DNA of 64,000 nucleotides from Streptomyces sp. NRRL S-646 (lineage in GTDB: Bacteria; Actinomycetota; Actinomycetes; Streptomycetales; Streptomycetaceae). Position 1 is the first letter of the stretch; every line of letters starts with the position of its first letter. The position numbers and the translations under genes were made by a program. The stretch spans positions 496,001 to 560,000 of the forward strand of contig NZ_JODC01000003.1 in the NCBI RefSeq assembly GCF_000720765.1, in the 5' to 3' direction. Positions 17,163-26,386 of the stretch are shown here, piece by piece. A model generated the notes under the pieces. The model was not told the DNA's origin. It saw nothing but the letters and a program-made list of their open reading frames with translations, and made no database searches.

Positions 17163-17987
17163 GTGAACGCATCTCTTCTTCCGGACGACATCCAGGGCGA
17201 CCCGCACGCCGCCGCCGACGCCGCCGCCGCGCGCCTGCGCGAACTGACCGGCGCCGAGACCCACGACGTCGCCCTCGTGATGGGCTCCGGCTGGGCACCG
17301 GCCGTGGACGCCCTCGGCGCACCCGACGCCGAGCTGCACGTCACCGAGCTGCCCGGTTTCCCGCCGCCGGCAGTGGAGGGGCACGGCGGCAAGATCCGCT
17401 CGTACAAGATCGGCGAGAAGCGGGCCCTGGTCTTCCTGGGCCGTACGCACTTCTACGAGGGCCGCGGTGTCGCCGCCGTCGCGCACGGCGTCCGTACCGC
17501 CGTCGCCGCCGGCTGCAAGACCGTGGTGCTGACCAACGGCTGCGGCGGGCTGCGCGAGGGCATGCGGCCCGGGCAGCCGGTGCTGATCAGCGACCACATC
17601 AACCTGACGGCGACCTCGCCGATCGTCGGCGCGAACTTCGTCGACCTGACGGACCTGTACTCCCCGCGGCTGCGCGCCCTGTGCAAGGAGATCGACCCGA
17701 GCCTGGAGGAGGGCGTCTACGCCCAGTTCCCCGGCCCGCACTACGAGACGCCGGCCGAGATCCGGATGGCCCGGGTGATCGGGGCGGACCTGGTGGGCAT
17801 GTCGACGGTCCTGGAAGCCATTGCGGCGCGGGAGGCGGGGGCCGAGGTGCTGGGTATTTCCCTCGTGACGAACCTGGCTGCGGGGATGACGGGCGAGCCG
17901 TTGAACCACGAGGAGGTTCTGCAGGCGGGGCGGGACAGCGCGACGCGGATGGGTTCGCTGCTGGCTCAGGTGCTCGGGCGGCTGTAA
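17163..17987 (+). CDS. deoD: Purine nucleoside phosphorylase
   Basis: Splits purine (deoxy)nucleosides with phosphate into base and (deoxy)ribose-1-phosphate. The 274-residue protein belongs to the trimeric type: phosphate-loop GSGWAP near 40-45, GRTHFYEG near 95-102, [11 protein letters not shown] near 189-199 and the base-binding Asn in TNLAAG near 236-241. GTG 17163 fits a leaderless transcript. The next gene, a sugar-phosphate mutase, could convert the product to the 5-phosphate for deoC. No deoB is seen in the window. Confidence 0.94.
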   Translation: MNASLLPDDIQGDPHAAADAAAARLRELTGAETHDVALVMGSGWAPAVDALGAPDAELHVTELPGFPPPAVEGHGGKIRSYKIGEKRALVFLGRTHFYEGRGVAAVAHGVRTAVAAGCKTVVLTNGCGGLREGMRPGQPVLISDHINLTATSPIVGANFVDLTDLYSPRLRALCKEIDPSLEEGVYAQFPGPHYETPAEIRMARVIGADLVGMSTVLEAIAAREAGAEVLGISLVTNLAAGMTGEPLNHEEVLQAGRDSATRMGSLLAQVLGRL

Positions 17988-18010
17988 GGCAGTACTGCTC
18001 GGGGCCGGTG

Positions 18011-18090
18011 CGGCATATTCAGCCCGTCCGGCGTTTGAGGACGAGGCCCTTCGGGCCGAAGGGGGTCCTGGGGGCGCAGCCCCCAGGACC
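18011..18090 (+). repeat. Intergenic repeat R1, copy b
   Basis: TCAGCCCGTCCGGCGTTTGA and the following unit match copies a and c, ending in the hairpin CCTGGGGGCGCAGCCCCCAGG. It lies between deoD and the mutase gene, so the two may be only partly co-transcribed. Confidence 0.75.
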
Positions 18091-18123
18091 CGCACCACGA
18101 GACAACGAGAGGCTGACCCCGAC

Positions 18124-19755
18124 GTGCACGACGAATTGCTGACCCGCGCCAACGCGTGGCTCGCCGAGGACCCCGACCCCGAGACCCGCGACGAGCTCGC
18201 CAAGCTCATCGAGGCCGGTGACGTCGCGGAGCTCGAAGAGCGATTCAGCGGCACTCTCCAGTTCGGCACCGCAGGTCTGCGCGGTGAGCTCGGTGCCGGG
18301 CCGATGCGGATGAACCGTTCGGTCGTCATCCGTGCCGCCGCCGGGCTGGCCGCGTATCTCAACGCCAAGGGAGAGCGCGGCGGGCTCGTCGTCATCGGCT
18401 ACGACGCCCGGCACAAGTCCGCGGACTTCGCGCGCGACACGGCGGCCGTGATGACGGGCGCGGGCTTCCGGGCCGCGGTGCTCCCCCGCCCGCTGCCCAC
18501 CCCCGTGCTCGCCTACGCGATAAGGCACCTCGGCGCGGTCGCGGGCGTGGAGGTCACCGCCAGCCACAACCCGCCCCGTGACAACGGCTACAAGGTCTAT
18601 CTCGGGGACGGTTCGCAGATCGTGCCGCCGGCCGACGCGGAGATCGCCGCCGAGATCGACGCGATCGTCTCCCTGGACGACGTACCGCGTCCCGAAGCCG
18701 GCTGGGAGACCCTCGACGACAGCGTCCTGGACTCCTATCTGGCCCGCACCGACGCGGTGCTCGCCACCGGCTCCCCGCGCACCGCGCGCACCGTCTACAC
18801 GGCGATGCACGGCGTCGGCAGGGACGTCCTGCTCGCCGCGTTCGCCCGCGCCGGTTTCCCGGAGCCCGTCCTCGTCGCCGAGCAGGCCGAGCCCGACCCG
18901 GACTTCCCGACCGTCGCCTTCCCCAACCCGGAAGAGCCGGGCGCCATGGACCTCGCCTTCGCGCAGGCCCGTGCGACCGACCCGGACCTGATCATCGCCA
19001 ACGACCCCGACGCCGACCGCTGCGCCGTGGCCGTCAAGGACGGCGGCGACTGGCGGATGCTGCGCGGCGACGAGGTCGGCGCGCTGCTCGCCGCCCACCT
19101 GGTCAGGCGCGGCGCCCAGGGCACCTTCGCCGAGTCGATCGTCTCCTCCTCGCTCCTCGGCCGCATCGCCGAGAAGGCAGGTCTGCCGTACGAGGAGACC
19201 CTGACCGGCTTCAAGTGGATCGCCCGCGTCGAGGGGCTGCGCTACGGCTACGAGGAGGCCCTCGGCTACTGCGTGGACCCGGACGGTGTGCGCGACAAGG
19301 ACGGCATCACCGCCGCGCTGCTGATCACCGAGCTGGCCTCCGAGCTCAAGGAGGAGGGGCGGACCCTGCCGGACCTCCTCGACGACCTCGCCGTGGAGCA
19401 CGGTCTGCACGCCACCGACCAGCTCTCGGTCCGGGTGGAGGACCTGTCGGTCATCGCGCGCGCCATGCAGCAGCTGCGGGAGCAGCCGCCGACCGAGCTC
19501 GCGGGCCTCGCCGTCACCAGGGCCGAGGACCTCACCCGCGGCACCGACAAGCTGCCCCCCACCGACGGGCTGCGGTACACGCTCGACGGCGCCCGGGTCA
19601 TCGTCCGCCCGAGCGGCACGGAGCCCAAGCTGAAGTGCTACCTGGAGGTCGTGGTCCCCGTCGCCACGCACGCCGACCTCCCGGCGGCCCACGCCACCGC
19701 GGGCGGCCTCCTCGCGGCGATCAAGCGGGACCTGTCGGCGGCGGCCGGCATCTGA
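18124..19755 (+). CDS. Phosphohexomutase-family enzyme, possible phosphopentomutase
   Basis: 543-residue alpha-D-phosphohexomutase: active-site Ser in TASHNPP near residue 143, metal loop DPDADRC near 296, sugar loop EEALGYCVDP near 377, and phosphate-binding RPSGTEPKLKCY near 496. The long form resembles PGM2-type enzymes, several of which act as phosphopentomutases. Location after deoD supports conversion of (deoxy)ribose-1-phosphate to the 5-phosphate, but phosphoglucomutase or phosphomannomutase activity is possible. GTG start. Confidence 0.9.
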   Translation: MHDELLTRANAWLAEDPDPETRDELAKLIEAGDVAELEERFSGTLQFGTAGLRGELGAGPMRMNRSVVIRAAAGLAAYLNAKGERGGLVVIGYDARHKSADFARDTAAVMTGAGFRAAVLPRPLPTPVLAYAIRHLGAVAGVEVTASHNPPRDNGYKVYLGDGSQIVPPADAEIAAEIDAIVSLDDVPRPEAGWETLDDSVLDSYLARTDAVLATGSPRTARTVYTAMHGVGRDVLLAAFARAGFPEPVLVAEQAEPDPDFPTVAFPNPEEPGAMDLAFAQARATDPDLIIANDPDADRCAVAVKDGGDWRMLRGDEVGALLAAHLVRRGAQGTFAESIVSSSLLGRIAEKAGLPYEETLTGFKWIARVEGLRYGYEEALGYCVDPDGVRDKDGITAALLITELASELKEEGRTLPDLLDDLAVEHGLHATDQLSVRVEDLSVIARAMQQLREQPPTELAGLAVTRAEDLTRGTDKLPPTDGLRYTLDGARVIVRPSGTEPKLKCYLEVVVPVATHADLPAAHATAGGLLAAIKRDLSAAAGI

Positions 19756-19884
19756 GCCGTACCGCTCACTGCGCTTTCCCGAGGGACGACCCCCGGACCC
19801 CCGGCAGAAAGGCAGGTCGGCCGGGATGACCGGTGCGGACATCGCGAGGCAATCCTGAGTGGACCTGCCGTACCGCTCGAACTT

Positions 19885-19923
19885 GAAGGGGCGCCCCCGG
19901 GCCACCGCCCGGGGCACCCCTTC
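19885..19923 (+). terminator. Terminator after the mutase gene
   Basis: Long imperfect hairpin: GAAGGGGCGCCCCCGGGC (19885-19902), 4-base loop, GCCCGGGGCACCCCTTC (19907-19923). The longest gene-free stretch of this part of the window (19756-20316) otherwise holds only a possible gene remnant. Confidence 0.7.
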
Positions 19924-20091
19924 GAGTGTTTTACCCAGGGCTGTTGACCCGGCCGCACCCCCCGGACGCCCGGGCAACGGTGGACCGGAAGCGCACCGCC
20001 GAGCCGGCCCCGGAGCCGCCGTGTCCACGACGGCACTCCGGCCGACACCCGGAGCGACAGCCGCGCCCTCCGGCTGAGAGCCGCAGCCCCA

Positions 20092-20316
20092 TGGCGTGCG
20101 GTCCGCGTCCTGTCGGCGATCGTCGTGGGCAGCGGCGGTGTCTGCTTCCCGCGCCCGCTTCCCATGCCGGGCTTCCCGCTCCTGCTGCCGGTGGCCCTGC
20201 ACCTGACCTGCGCCTCCGGCCGCTACCGCACCCTCTTCAGACGGCTGCCGTGCTCGGCTCGGCGTGCCTCAGCGCGAACAGGGTCCTGCTGTGGCCGAGC
20301 GCGCCGGGAGCCGGAC
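20092..20316 (+). pseudogene. Possible degraded membrane-protein remnant
   Basis: Conceptual translation around 20110-20265 gives hydrophobic stretches (LSAIVVGSGG, PGFPLLLPVALHL) and then, after a +1 shift, TAAVLGSACLSA. This recalls the N-terminal membrane part of a sensor kinase, but there is no conserved domain, start or stop support. It may be chance. Confidence 0.2.
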
Positions 20317-21924
20317 CTACGCCAGGATCAGACCCGCGGCCCAGACGAGCGCCACGAGCACGGCCACCGGCCACAGCAGACGTCTGCGCTCCCGCTCACC
20401 GGCCGCGGCGAACGGCCGGTAGGCGGGCTCCCGCCACATCGCCGTGATCTCGGCGGCCGCCCGCTCGTAGGGGTGCACGAAGCCCAGCTTCCGCTCCAGC
20501 CAGGCCCACCGGAAGCCGATCACCGACCACTCGCCGATGGGGCCCCGGCTGTCGATCTTCAGTTCCTGGCCCTTGCACTCGACGAGCCGTAGGTCGTCCC
20601 AGGCGATGTGCCGGGCGCGCCACAGCCCGTTGAACCAGAGACCGTCCCGGTCGGCGGTGATGCGCCAGGCGAGCCATTTCGGCAGCACCCGCACGGCGAC
20701 GAGCCCCAGGATGCCGCCGACGCCGTACCACCACACGTCGTCCTCGTTCCAGGCGAAGTGCACGGCACCCGCCACGGCCATCGCGGCGGTCAGCCAGTCC
20801 GCCCACCCCGAACGCCACCGCCGCACACCCTTGCCGGCCACGGCGTAGGGAGCCCTGGCGACGGTCTCGGCGGCCGCGCGGCTGCGTTCCTCGTAGACCG
20901 CGTCGCGGGCCGCCCTGCTCTTCTCCACGCGCAGGGCGACGCGGACGTAGGAGTCGGACAAGGGGCGCACCGGCCCGATCGACCGCTCCACCGTCGGCTC
21001 CTCGCCCGGCTTCTCGGCCGCGCAGACCAGCAGCACCTCGGCGCCGTCGTACGGGGCCCCGTACAGGACGGCCTCGCGGAGGGGGCCGGGATCGTCGTCG
21101 GTGAGGTCCTCGTCGTCCCGGCCGTCCTTGCCGTCCTTGCCGTCCACCTCGGTCAACGAGACCGTGAACAGCGGCCGCAGCGCTCCGACGTCGTCGGCGG
21201 CGAACACCTGCGTGTCCAGCAGCCCGCCGGCACGCACCAGAACGCGCAGCACGGGCGCAGGCTCCCGCCGCAGCGCGGCGGACCTGCGGCGGCCCAGGAT
21301 GCCGGAGAGCAGCGCGGTGAGGCCGAGCCCGGCGAGGAAGAACCCGGCAGCCAGGGCCACCCGCCGGTCGTCGACGGCACCGGCGTCACGGGCGGCGACG
21401 GCCGACGCGGTGCCCGCCACCACGAGCACGACCCCGATGATGTTGAAGAACCTCCCGCGCCACTGCTGCCCTTGCGGCACCGGGGCCGTCACCCCGCCGG
21501 ACGCCGCGAGCGCCGCGTCCGACTGCCGTTTCCGGGCCTCCATGCGCAGCTGCGCGGCCAGCGCGGAGACACCCGCCAGCACGACAGCGCACGGCACCAC
21601 CCACGCGGACGGCGCAACCGGGAGTACGACGACCACGAGGACCTGCAGCGCCGCGGTGATCCGTACGATCTCGGGCCGCACCAGCAGCCACACCACCTGC
21701 AGCGCGAGGAACGCGGCGGCGAAGGGCTGCACCCCCCAGTCGGCGAGCCCGCAAGCCGCGAGCAGGGCGCACAGGTCCACCAGCAGGATCACGCGCAGAG
21801 GCACCCGCACCGGCACCCAGCGCGGCGCCGACGCCTGCGTCCAGCGGCGCGTGTGCATGCCTTCCCAGGGCGGGCAGCCGTCGGGTATCGCGGCAGCGGG
21901 CAGCTGCCGGGGAGTGGCACTCAT
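20317..21924 (-). CDS. Large membrane protein with PH-like segment
   Basis: About 535 residues from the ATG at 21924, which follows GGGA; an in-frame start at 22029 is also possible. Membrane pairs are predicted near 43-80, 90-135, 165-215 and again near 375-415 and 510-535. The region around 420-490 (GLWFNGLWRARHIAWDDLRLVECKG) looks like a bacterial PH domain, and a very acidic Asp/Lys linker lies near 260-280. The neighbouring membrane gene to the right has a similar PH-like part, so they may work together. Function unknown. Confidence 0.75.
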   Translation of the reverse strand: MSATPRQLPAAAIPDGCPPWEGMHTRRWTQASAPRWVPVRVPLRVILLVDLCALLAACGLADWGVQPFAAAFLALQVVWLLVRPEIVRITAALQVLVVVVLPVAPSAWVVPCAVVLAGVSALAAQLRMEARKRQSDAALAASGGVTAPVPQGQQWRGRFFNIIGVVLVVAGTASAVAARDAGAVDDRRVALAAGFFLAGLGLTALLSGILGRRRSAALRREPAPVLRVLVRAGGLLDTQVFAADDVGALRPLFTVSLTEVDGKDGKDGRDDEDLTDDDPGPLREAVLYGAPYDGAEVLLVCAAEKPGEEPTVERSIGPVRPLSDSYVRVALRVEKSRAARDAVYEERSRAAAETVARAPYAVAGKGVRRWRSGWADWLTAAMAVAGAVHFAWNEDDVWWYGVGGILGLVAVRVLPKWLAWRITADRDGLWFNGLWRARHIAWDDLRLVECKGQELKIDSRGPIGEWSVIGFRWAWLERKLGFVHPYERAAAEITAMWREPAYRPFAAAGERERRRLLWPVAVLVALVWAAGLILA

Positions 21925-22089
21925 GGTTTCCCAGACACTCAGGACCACCGAGGTGGCAGCGGTCCTCGGTTCCGTCCGGGTGGGGGGATGGCCGTCGTGG
22001 CCGAGGTGTGAGGCGAGCATGCCGAACAAAGCTGTGAAGCGGTAGCCCCGAGATCACGGCCAGGGCCTGCCCGGCGGATCAGATGCCGA

Positions 22090-22791
22090 TCAGCCCGTAG
22101 CCACCAGAATCGCCAGCAGCACCGCCCCGGCCAGCGCCGGACCCGCGATCTCGTACGCCCAGCGGACCGTCACCTCGCCCTGCGCCGTCTCCACCTGCTC
22201 ATGGGCCTCGAGCAGCGCACGCAGGTCGTCCATGACCTTGTCGCTCTCGGCGCGCACGGGCCCCTCGGGGACGGTGGCGCCGGTCGGGAGCCCGCCGCGC
22301 CCGAAGACACCGCTCAGACGGCCCCCCGCGGCCACGCGGCTCGCCCCGCCGGACCGGTCCATCGTCCCCCTGGCCTCCTGCCGCGCCGCCTTCTTCCGCG
22401 CCCGCAGCGAGACGGGGACGGCCCACAGCTGGTACTTGCCGCCGGCCTTCACCACGACCTCGTTGGAGTAGCCGGACCGCAGCAGGACGACCTCGCCCCA
22501 GGGCACCACGACGATGCGGAAGGGGTTGCGGATGCGCAGCCGCTCCTCGTTGGCGTGGACGGCCGGGCGCAGCGTGAAGGCCACGATCAGCGGCACGACG
22601 AGGATCAGCGTGGCGAGCGCCAGCCAGGGGGTGCGGCCGTGCCCCGAGACGATCGCGTCGATGCCCAGCCAGCCCGCGATGGCGAGCAGCAGCACGCCGC
22701 CGGCGATACCCCCGGACGACCGGTAGGCCCGGTCCTTGTACTCGGAGGCCGGGGGCTTCGGTGCTGCTGACTCGTGGTCCGGGGTCGTCAT
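22090..22791 (-). CDS. PH-domain membrane protein
   Basis: 233 residues: two membrane helices near 28-48 and 55-74, a PH-like beta-rich domain near 75-130 (RIRNPFRIVVVPWGEVVLLR), a Gly/Arg-rich linker and a C-terminal membrane helix near 213-232. It lies upstream of the larger PH-like protein on the same strand with a 165-base gap, so the two may share an operon. Role unknown. Confidence 0.8.
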   Translation of the reverse strand: MTTPDHESAAPKPPASEYKDRAYRSSGGIAGGVLLLAIAGWLGIDAIVSGHGRTPWLALATLILVVPLIVAFTLRPAVHANEERLRIRNPFRIVVVPWGEVVLLRSGYSNEVVVKAGGKYQLWAVPVSLRARKKAARQEARGTMDRSGGASRVAAGGRLSGVFGRGGLPTGATVPEGPVRAESDKVMDDLRALLEAHEQVETAQGEVTVRWAYEIAGPALAGAVLLAILVATG

Positions 22792-22954
22792 ACTGCCGAT
22801 TCTGCCTCAGCCTGCCGGCGGGAGCGGATGCGCCTGTTCGCCGTGGGGGATCTGTCCGTCCGCGGGTGCTGGTCGTGGGTGGCTTGTCGTGCAGTGCCTC
22901 GCGCCCTTGAGGTCGGATTCGTCCCCTGCGGTTCATAGAGTCGCTCTTCCGGGG

Positions 22955-22989
22955 TGTACAGCCGCTACGCGCGTAGATATGCTCGTCTG
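22955..22989 (+). promoter_or_regulatory. deoC promoter with shared palindrome
   Basis: Possible -35 TGTACA (22955-22960), 17-base spacer wholly containing CTACGCGCGTAG (22965-22976), -10 TATGCT (22978-22983), then 6 bases to GTG 22990. A protein bound to the palindrome would block polymerase directly. Confidence 0.65.
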
Positions 22990-23955
22990 GTGACCATGCC
23001 CACCACTGCACCCACAGCACACGCTCTCGCTGACGCCGCCGCGTCCGACAGCACGCTGCGCCGCTTCCTCCACGGGCTGCCCGGCGTCGACGCGGTCGGC
23101 CTGGAGGCGCGCGCCGCCTCGCTCGGCACCCGTTCCATCAAGACGACCGCGAAGGCGTACGCCATCGACCTCGCCATCTCGATGGTCGACCTGACGACGC
23201 TGGAAGGCGCGGACACCCCGGGCAAGGTCCGGGCGCTCGGCGCCAAGGCGGTCCACCCCGACCCCACGGACCCTGCGACCCCCGCGACCGCGGCCGTCTG
23301 CGTCTACCCCGACATGGTGCCCGCCGCGAAGGAGGCCGTCGCCGGCTCCTCCGTGAAGGTCGCCTCGGTCGCCACCTCCTTCCCGGCGGGCCGCGCGCCG
23401 ATCGCCGTGAAACTGGCCGACGTGCGCGAGGCCGTCTCCGCGGGCGCCGACGAGATCGACATGGTCATCGACCGCGGGGCGTTCCTCGCGGGCAACTTCA
23501 TGAAGGTGTACGACGAGATCGTCGCCGTGAAGGAGGCCTGCGGGACGTCGGCCCGCCTCAAGGTCATCTTCGAGACGGGTGAATTGTCGACGTACGACAA
23601 CATCCGCCGCGCGAGCTGGCTCGGCATGCTGGCGGGCGCGGACTTCATCAAGACGTCCACCGGCAAGGTCGCGGTCAACGCCACCCCCGCCAACACCCTG
23701 TTGATGCTGGAGGCCGTGCGCGACTTCCGCGCGCAGACCGGCATCCAGGTCGGCGTGAAGCCCGCCGGCGGTATCCGCACCTCCAAAGACGCCATCAAGT
23801 TCCTCGTCCTGGTCAACGAGACCGCGGGCGAGGACTGGCTGGACAACCACTGGTTCCGCTTCGGCGCCTCCTCGCTCCTGAACGACCTGCTGATGCAGCG
23901 TCAGAAGCTGGCCACCGGCCGCTACTCCGGCCCCGACTACGTGACGGTGGACTGA
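22990..23955 (+). CDS. deoC: Deoxyribose-phosphate aldolase
   Basis: Cleaves deoxyribose-5-phosphate to glyceraldehyde-3-phosphate and acetaldehyde. About 321 residues, longer than the 220-260 of the short bacterial form. The Schiff-base Lys lies in DFIKTSTGK near 218, with VGVKPAGGIRT near 256-266 as the second phosphate/Lys region. GTG 22990 fits the leaderless promoter; ATG 22996 is the alternative. Two aldehyde dehydrogenase genes follow immediately, well placed to oxidise the acetaldehyde. Confidence 0.95.
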   Translation: MTMPTTAPTAHALADAAASDSTLRRFLHGLPGVDAVGLEARAASLGTRSIKTTAKAYAIDLAISMVDLTTLEGADTPGKVRALGAKAVHPDPTDPATPATAAVCVYPDMVPAAKEAVAGSSVKVASVATSFPAGRAPIAVKLADVREAVSAGADEIDMVIDRGAFLAGNFMKVYDEIVAVKEACGTSARLKVIFETGELSTYDNIRRASWLGMLAGADFIKTSTGKVAVNATPANTLLMLEAVRDFRAQTGIQVGVKPAGGIRTSKDAIKFLVLVNETAGEDWLDNHWFRFGASSLLNDLLMQRQKLATGRYSGPDYVTVD

Positions 23956-23960
23956 TCACC

Positions 23961-25397
23961 ATGGCATCCGCATTCGAATACGCCCCGGCACCCGAGTCCC
24001 GCTCGATCGTCGACATCGCGCCGTCCTACGGCCTGTTCATCGACGGCGAGTTCACGGATGCGGCCGACGGCAAGGTCTTCAAGACGGTCTCCCCGAGCAC
24101 CGAGGAGGTGCTGTCGGAGGTCGCCCAGGCCGGTTCCGAGGACGTCGACCGCGCGGTGAAGGCCGCTCGCAAGGCGTTCGACAAGTGGTCGGCGCTGCCC
24201 GGCTCGGAGCGCGCCAAGTACCTGTTCCGCATCGCGCGGATCATCCAGGAGCGCAGCCGTGAGCTGGCGGTCCTGGAAACCCTCGACAACGGCAAGCCGA
24301 TCAAGGAGACCCGCGACGCCGACCTCCCCCTGGTCGCCGCGCACTTCTTCTACTACGCGGGCTGGGCCGACAAGCTCGACCACGCCGGGTTCGGAGCGAA
24401 CCCGCGACCGCTGGGCGTCGCCGGCCAGGTCATCCCCTGGAACTTCCCGCTCCTGATGCTGGCGTGGAAGATCGCGCCCGCGCTGGCGACGGGCAACACG
24501 GTGGTGCTGAAGCCGGCCGAGACCACCCCGCTGTCGGCGTTGTTCTTCGCGGACATCTGCCGCCAGGCCGGCCTCCCCAAGGGCGTCGTCAACATCCTTC
24601 CCGGCTATGGCGGCACGGGCGCCGCGCTCGTCGCGCACCCGGACGTCAACAAGGTCGCGTTCACGGGCTCGACGGCGGTCGGCAAGGAGATCGCCCGCAC
24701 GGTGGCGGGCTCGCGCAAGAAGCTCACCCTCGAACTGGGCGGCAAGGGCGCCAACATCGTCTTCGACGACGCCCCGATCGACCAGGCGGTCGAGGGCATC
24801 GTCAACGGCATCTTCTTCAACCAGGGCCAGGTCTGCTGCGCGGGCAGCCGGCTCCTCGTCCAGGAGTCGATCCAGGACGAGCTCCTGGATTCGCTCAAGC
24901 GCCGCCTCTCCACCCTCCGGCTCGGCGACCCGCTCGACAAGAACACGGACATCGGCGCGATCAACTCCGAGGAGCAGCTCTCCCGCATCACCACCCTCGT
25001 CGAACAGGGCGAGGCGGAGGGCGCCGAGCGCTGGTCCCCGGCCTGCGAAATCCCGTCCTCCGGCTACTGGTTCGCCCCGACGCTCTTCACGAACGTCACC
25101 CAGGCGCACCGGATCGCCCGCGACGAGATCTTCGGCCCCGTGCTGTCCGTCCTCACCTTCCGCACCCCGGACGAGGCGGTCGCGAAGGCCAACAACACCC
25201 CGTACGGACTGTCGGCGGGTATCTGGACGGAGAAGGGTTCGCGGATCCTCGCCGTAGCGAACAAGCTCCGTGCGGGCGTCGTCTGGTCCAACACGTTCAA
25301 CAAGTTCGACCCGACCTCGCCGTTCGGCGGCTACAAGGAGTCGGGCTTCGGCCGCGAGGGCGGCCGCCACGGCCTGGAGGCGTACCTCGATGTCTGA
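23961..25397 (+). CDS. Aldehyde dehydrogenase, catalytic (ALDH16-like first half)
   Basis: 478-residue NAD-dependent aldehyde dehydrogenase. The nucleotide fold shows VIPWNFPLLML near 158-168 and FTGSTAVGKEIA near 234-245, the general-base Glu lies in LELGGKGANIVF near 256-267 and the catalytic Cys in GQVCCAGSR near 289-297. It starts 5 bases after deoC, so the likely substrate is acetaldehyde from that step. Its stop overlaps the start of the next, non-catalytic ALDH gene. Confidence 0.93.
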   Translation: MASAFEYAPAPESRSIVDIAPSYGLFIDGEFTDAADGKVFKTVSPSTEEVLSEVAQAGSEDVDRAVKAARKAFDKWSALPGSERAKYLFRIARIIQERSRELAVLETLDNGKPIKETRDADLPLVAAHFFYYAGWADKLDHAGFGANPRPLGVAGQVIPWNFPLLMLAWKIAPALATGNTVVLKPAETTPLSALFFADICRQAGLPKGVVNILPGYGGTGAALVAHPDVNKVAFTGSTAVGKEIARTVAGSRKKLTLELGGKGANIVFDDAPIDQAVEGIVNGIFFNQGQVCCAGSRLLVQESIQDELLDSLKRRLSTLRLGDPLDKNTDIGAINSEEQLSRITTLVEQGEAEGAERWSPACEIPSSGYWFAPTLFTNVTQAHRIARDEIFGPVLSVLTFRTPDEAVAKANNTPYGLSAGIWTEKGSRILAVANKLRAGVVWSNTFNKFDPTSPFGGYKESGFGREGGRHGLEAYLDV

Positions 25398-26310
25398 GAA
25401 GACCGAAAAGACCGAGCAGCGCCTGTCGGTCTTCAAGACCTACAAGCTGTACGTCGGCGGGAAGTTCCCGCGTTCCGAGAGCGGCCGGGTGTACGAGGTG
25501 ACTGACTCGAAGAACAACTGGCTGGCGAACGTGCCCCTTTCGTCCCGCAAGGACGCCCGTGACGCGGTGGTCGCCGCCCGCAAGGCGTTCGGCGGCTGGT
25601 CGGGTGCGACGGCGTACAACCGCGGTCAGATCCTCTACCGCATCGCCGAGATGCTGGAGGGCCGCCGCGAGCAGTTCGTGCGCGAAGTGGCCGACTCGGA
25701 GGGCCTGTCAAAGTCGAAGGCCGCCGCCGTCGTCGACGCCGCAATCGACCGCTGGGTCTGGTACGCGGGCTGGACCGACAAGATCGCCCAGGTCGTCGGC
25801 GGCGGAAACCCGGTCGCGGGGCCGTACTTCAACCTGTCCTCGCCCGAGCCGACGGGCGTGGTCGCGGTCCTGGCCCCCCAGGAGTCGTCGTTCCTCGGTC
25901 TGGTCTCGGTGATCGCCCCGGTGATCGCGACGGGCAACACGGCGGTCGTGGTGGCCTCCGAGAAGTCCCCGCTGCCCGCGCTGTCCCTGGGCGAGGTCCT
26001 GGCCACCTCCGACCTCCCCGGCGGCGTCGTCAACGTCCTCTCCGGCCGTACGACGGAGATCGCCACGCCGCTGGCGGCGCACCAGGACGTCAACGCGATC
26101 GACCTCGCCGGCGCCGGCACAGACGATGGCCTGGCGAAGGAACTGGAGATCGCGGCGGCGGACAACCTGAAGCGGGTTCTCCGTCCACAGCCTGTGGATG
26201 AAGTCGACTGGTCGACAACTCCGGGCACCGAGCGCATGACGGCGTTCCTGGAGACGAAGACGGTCTGGCACCCGACGGGTTCGCTGGGCGCGTCGGGCTC
26301 GGCGTACTGA
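25390..26310 (+). CDS. Truncated aldehyde dehydrogenase homologue lacking catalytic domain
   Basis: 306 residues matching only the coenzyme-binding part of the ALDH fold (LYVGGKF near 19, WYAGWTDKIAQVVGG near 124, PEPTGVVAVLAPQESSFLGLVSVIAPVIATGNTAVV near 150-185). The segment that should carry the Glu and Cys is missing; the chain ends after an unrelated-looking tail. It overlaps the catalytic ALDH by 8 bases, so it is translated with it. Sizes (478 + 306) match the two domains of ALDH16 proteins, whose second domain is also inactive. Likely a structural partner. Confidence 0.85.
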   Translation: MSEKTEKTEQRLSVFKTYKLYVGGKFPRSESGRVYEVTDSKNNWLANVPLSSRKDARDAVVAARKAFGGWSGATAYNRGQILYRIAEMLEGRREQFVREVADSEGLSKSKAAAVVDAAIDRWVWYAGWTDKIAQVVGGGNPVAGPYFNLSSPEPTGVVAVLAPQESSFLGLVSVIAPVIATGNTAVVVASEKSPLPALSLGEVLATSDLPGGVVNVLSGRTTEIATPLAAHQDVNAIDLAGAGTDDGLAKELEIAAADNLKRVLRPQPVDEVDWSTTPGTERMTAFLETKTVWHPTGSLGASGSAY

Positions 26311-26325
26311 GCCCTCTTCAAAGCT

Positions 26326-26367
26326 GAGAGCCGCGTCCTCCCTCCGTCCGGGGAAGACGCGGCTCTC
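26326..26367. terminator. Terminator between ALDH operon and secreted-protein gene
   Basis: GAGAGCCGCGTC (26326-26337) and GACGCGGCTCTC (26356-26367) form a perfect 12-bp stem between convergent genes. Confidence 0.8.
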
Positions 26368-26386
26368 TCTCATGCGCGGGCCGGGT

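Noticed and set aside
20317..22791. Window-scale prophage or genomic island
   Set aside because: Base composition, gene content and order are those of a chromosomal core region; no integrase, tRNA att site or phage genes are present.
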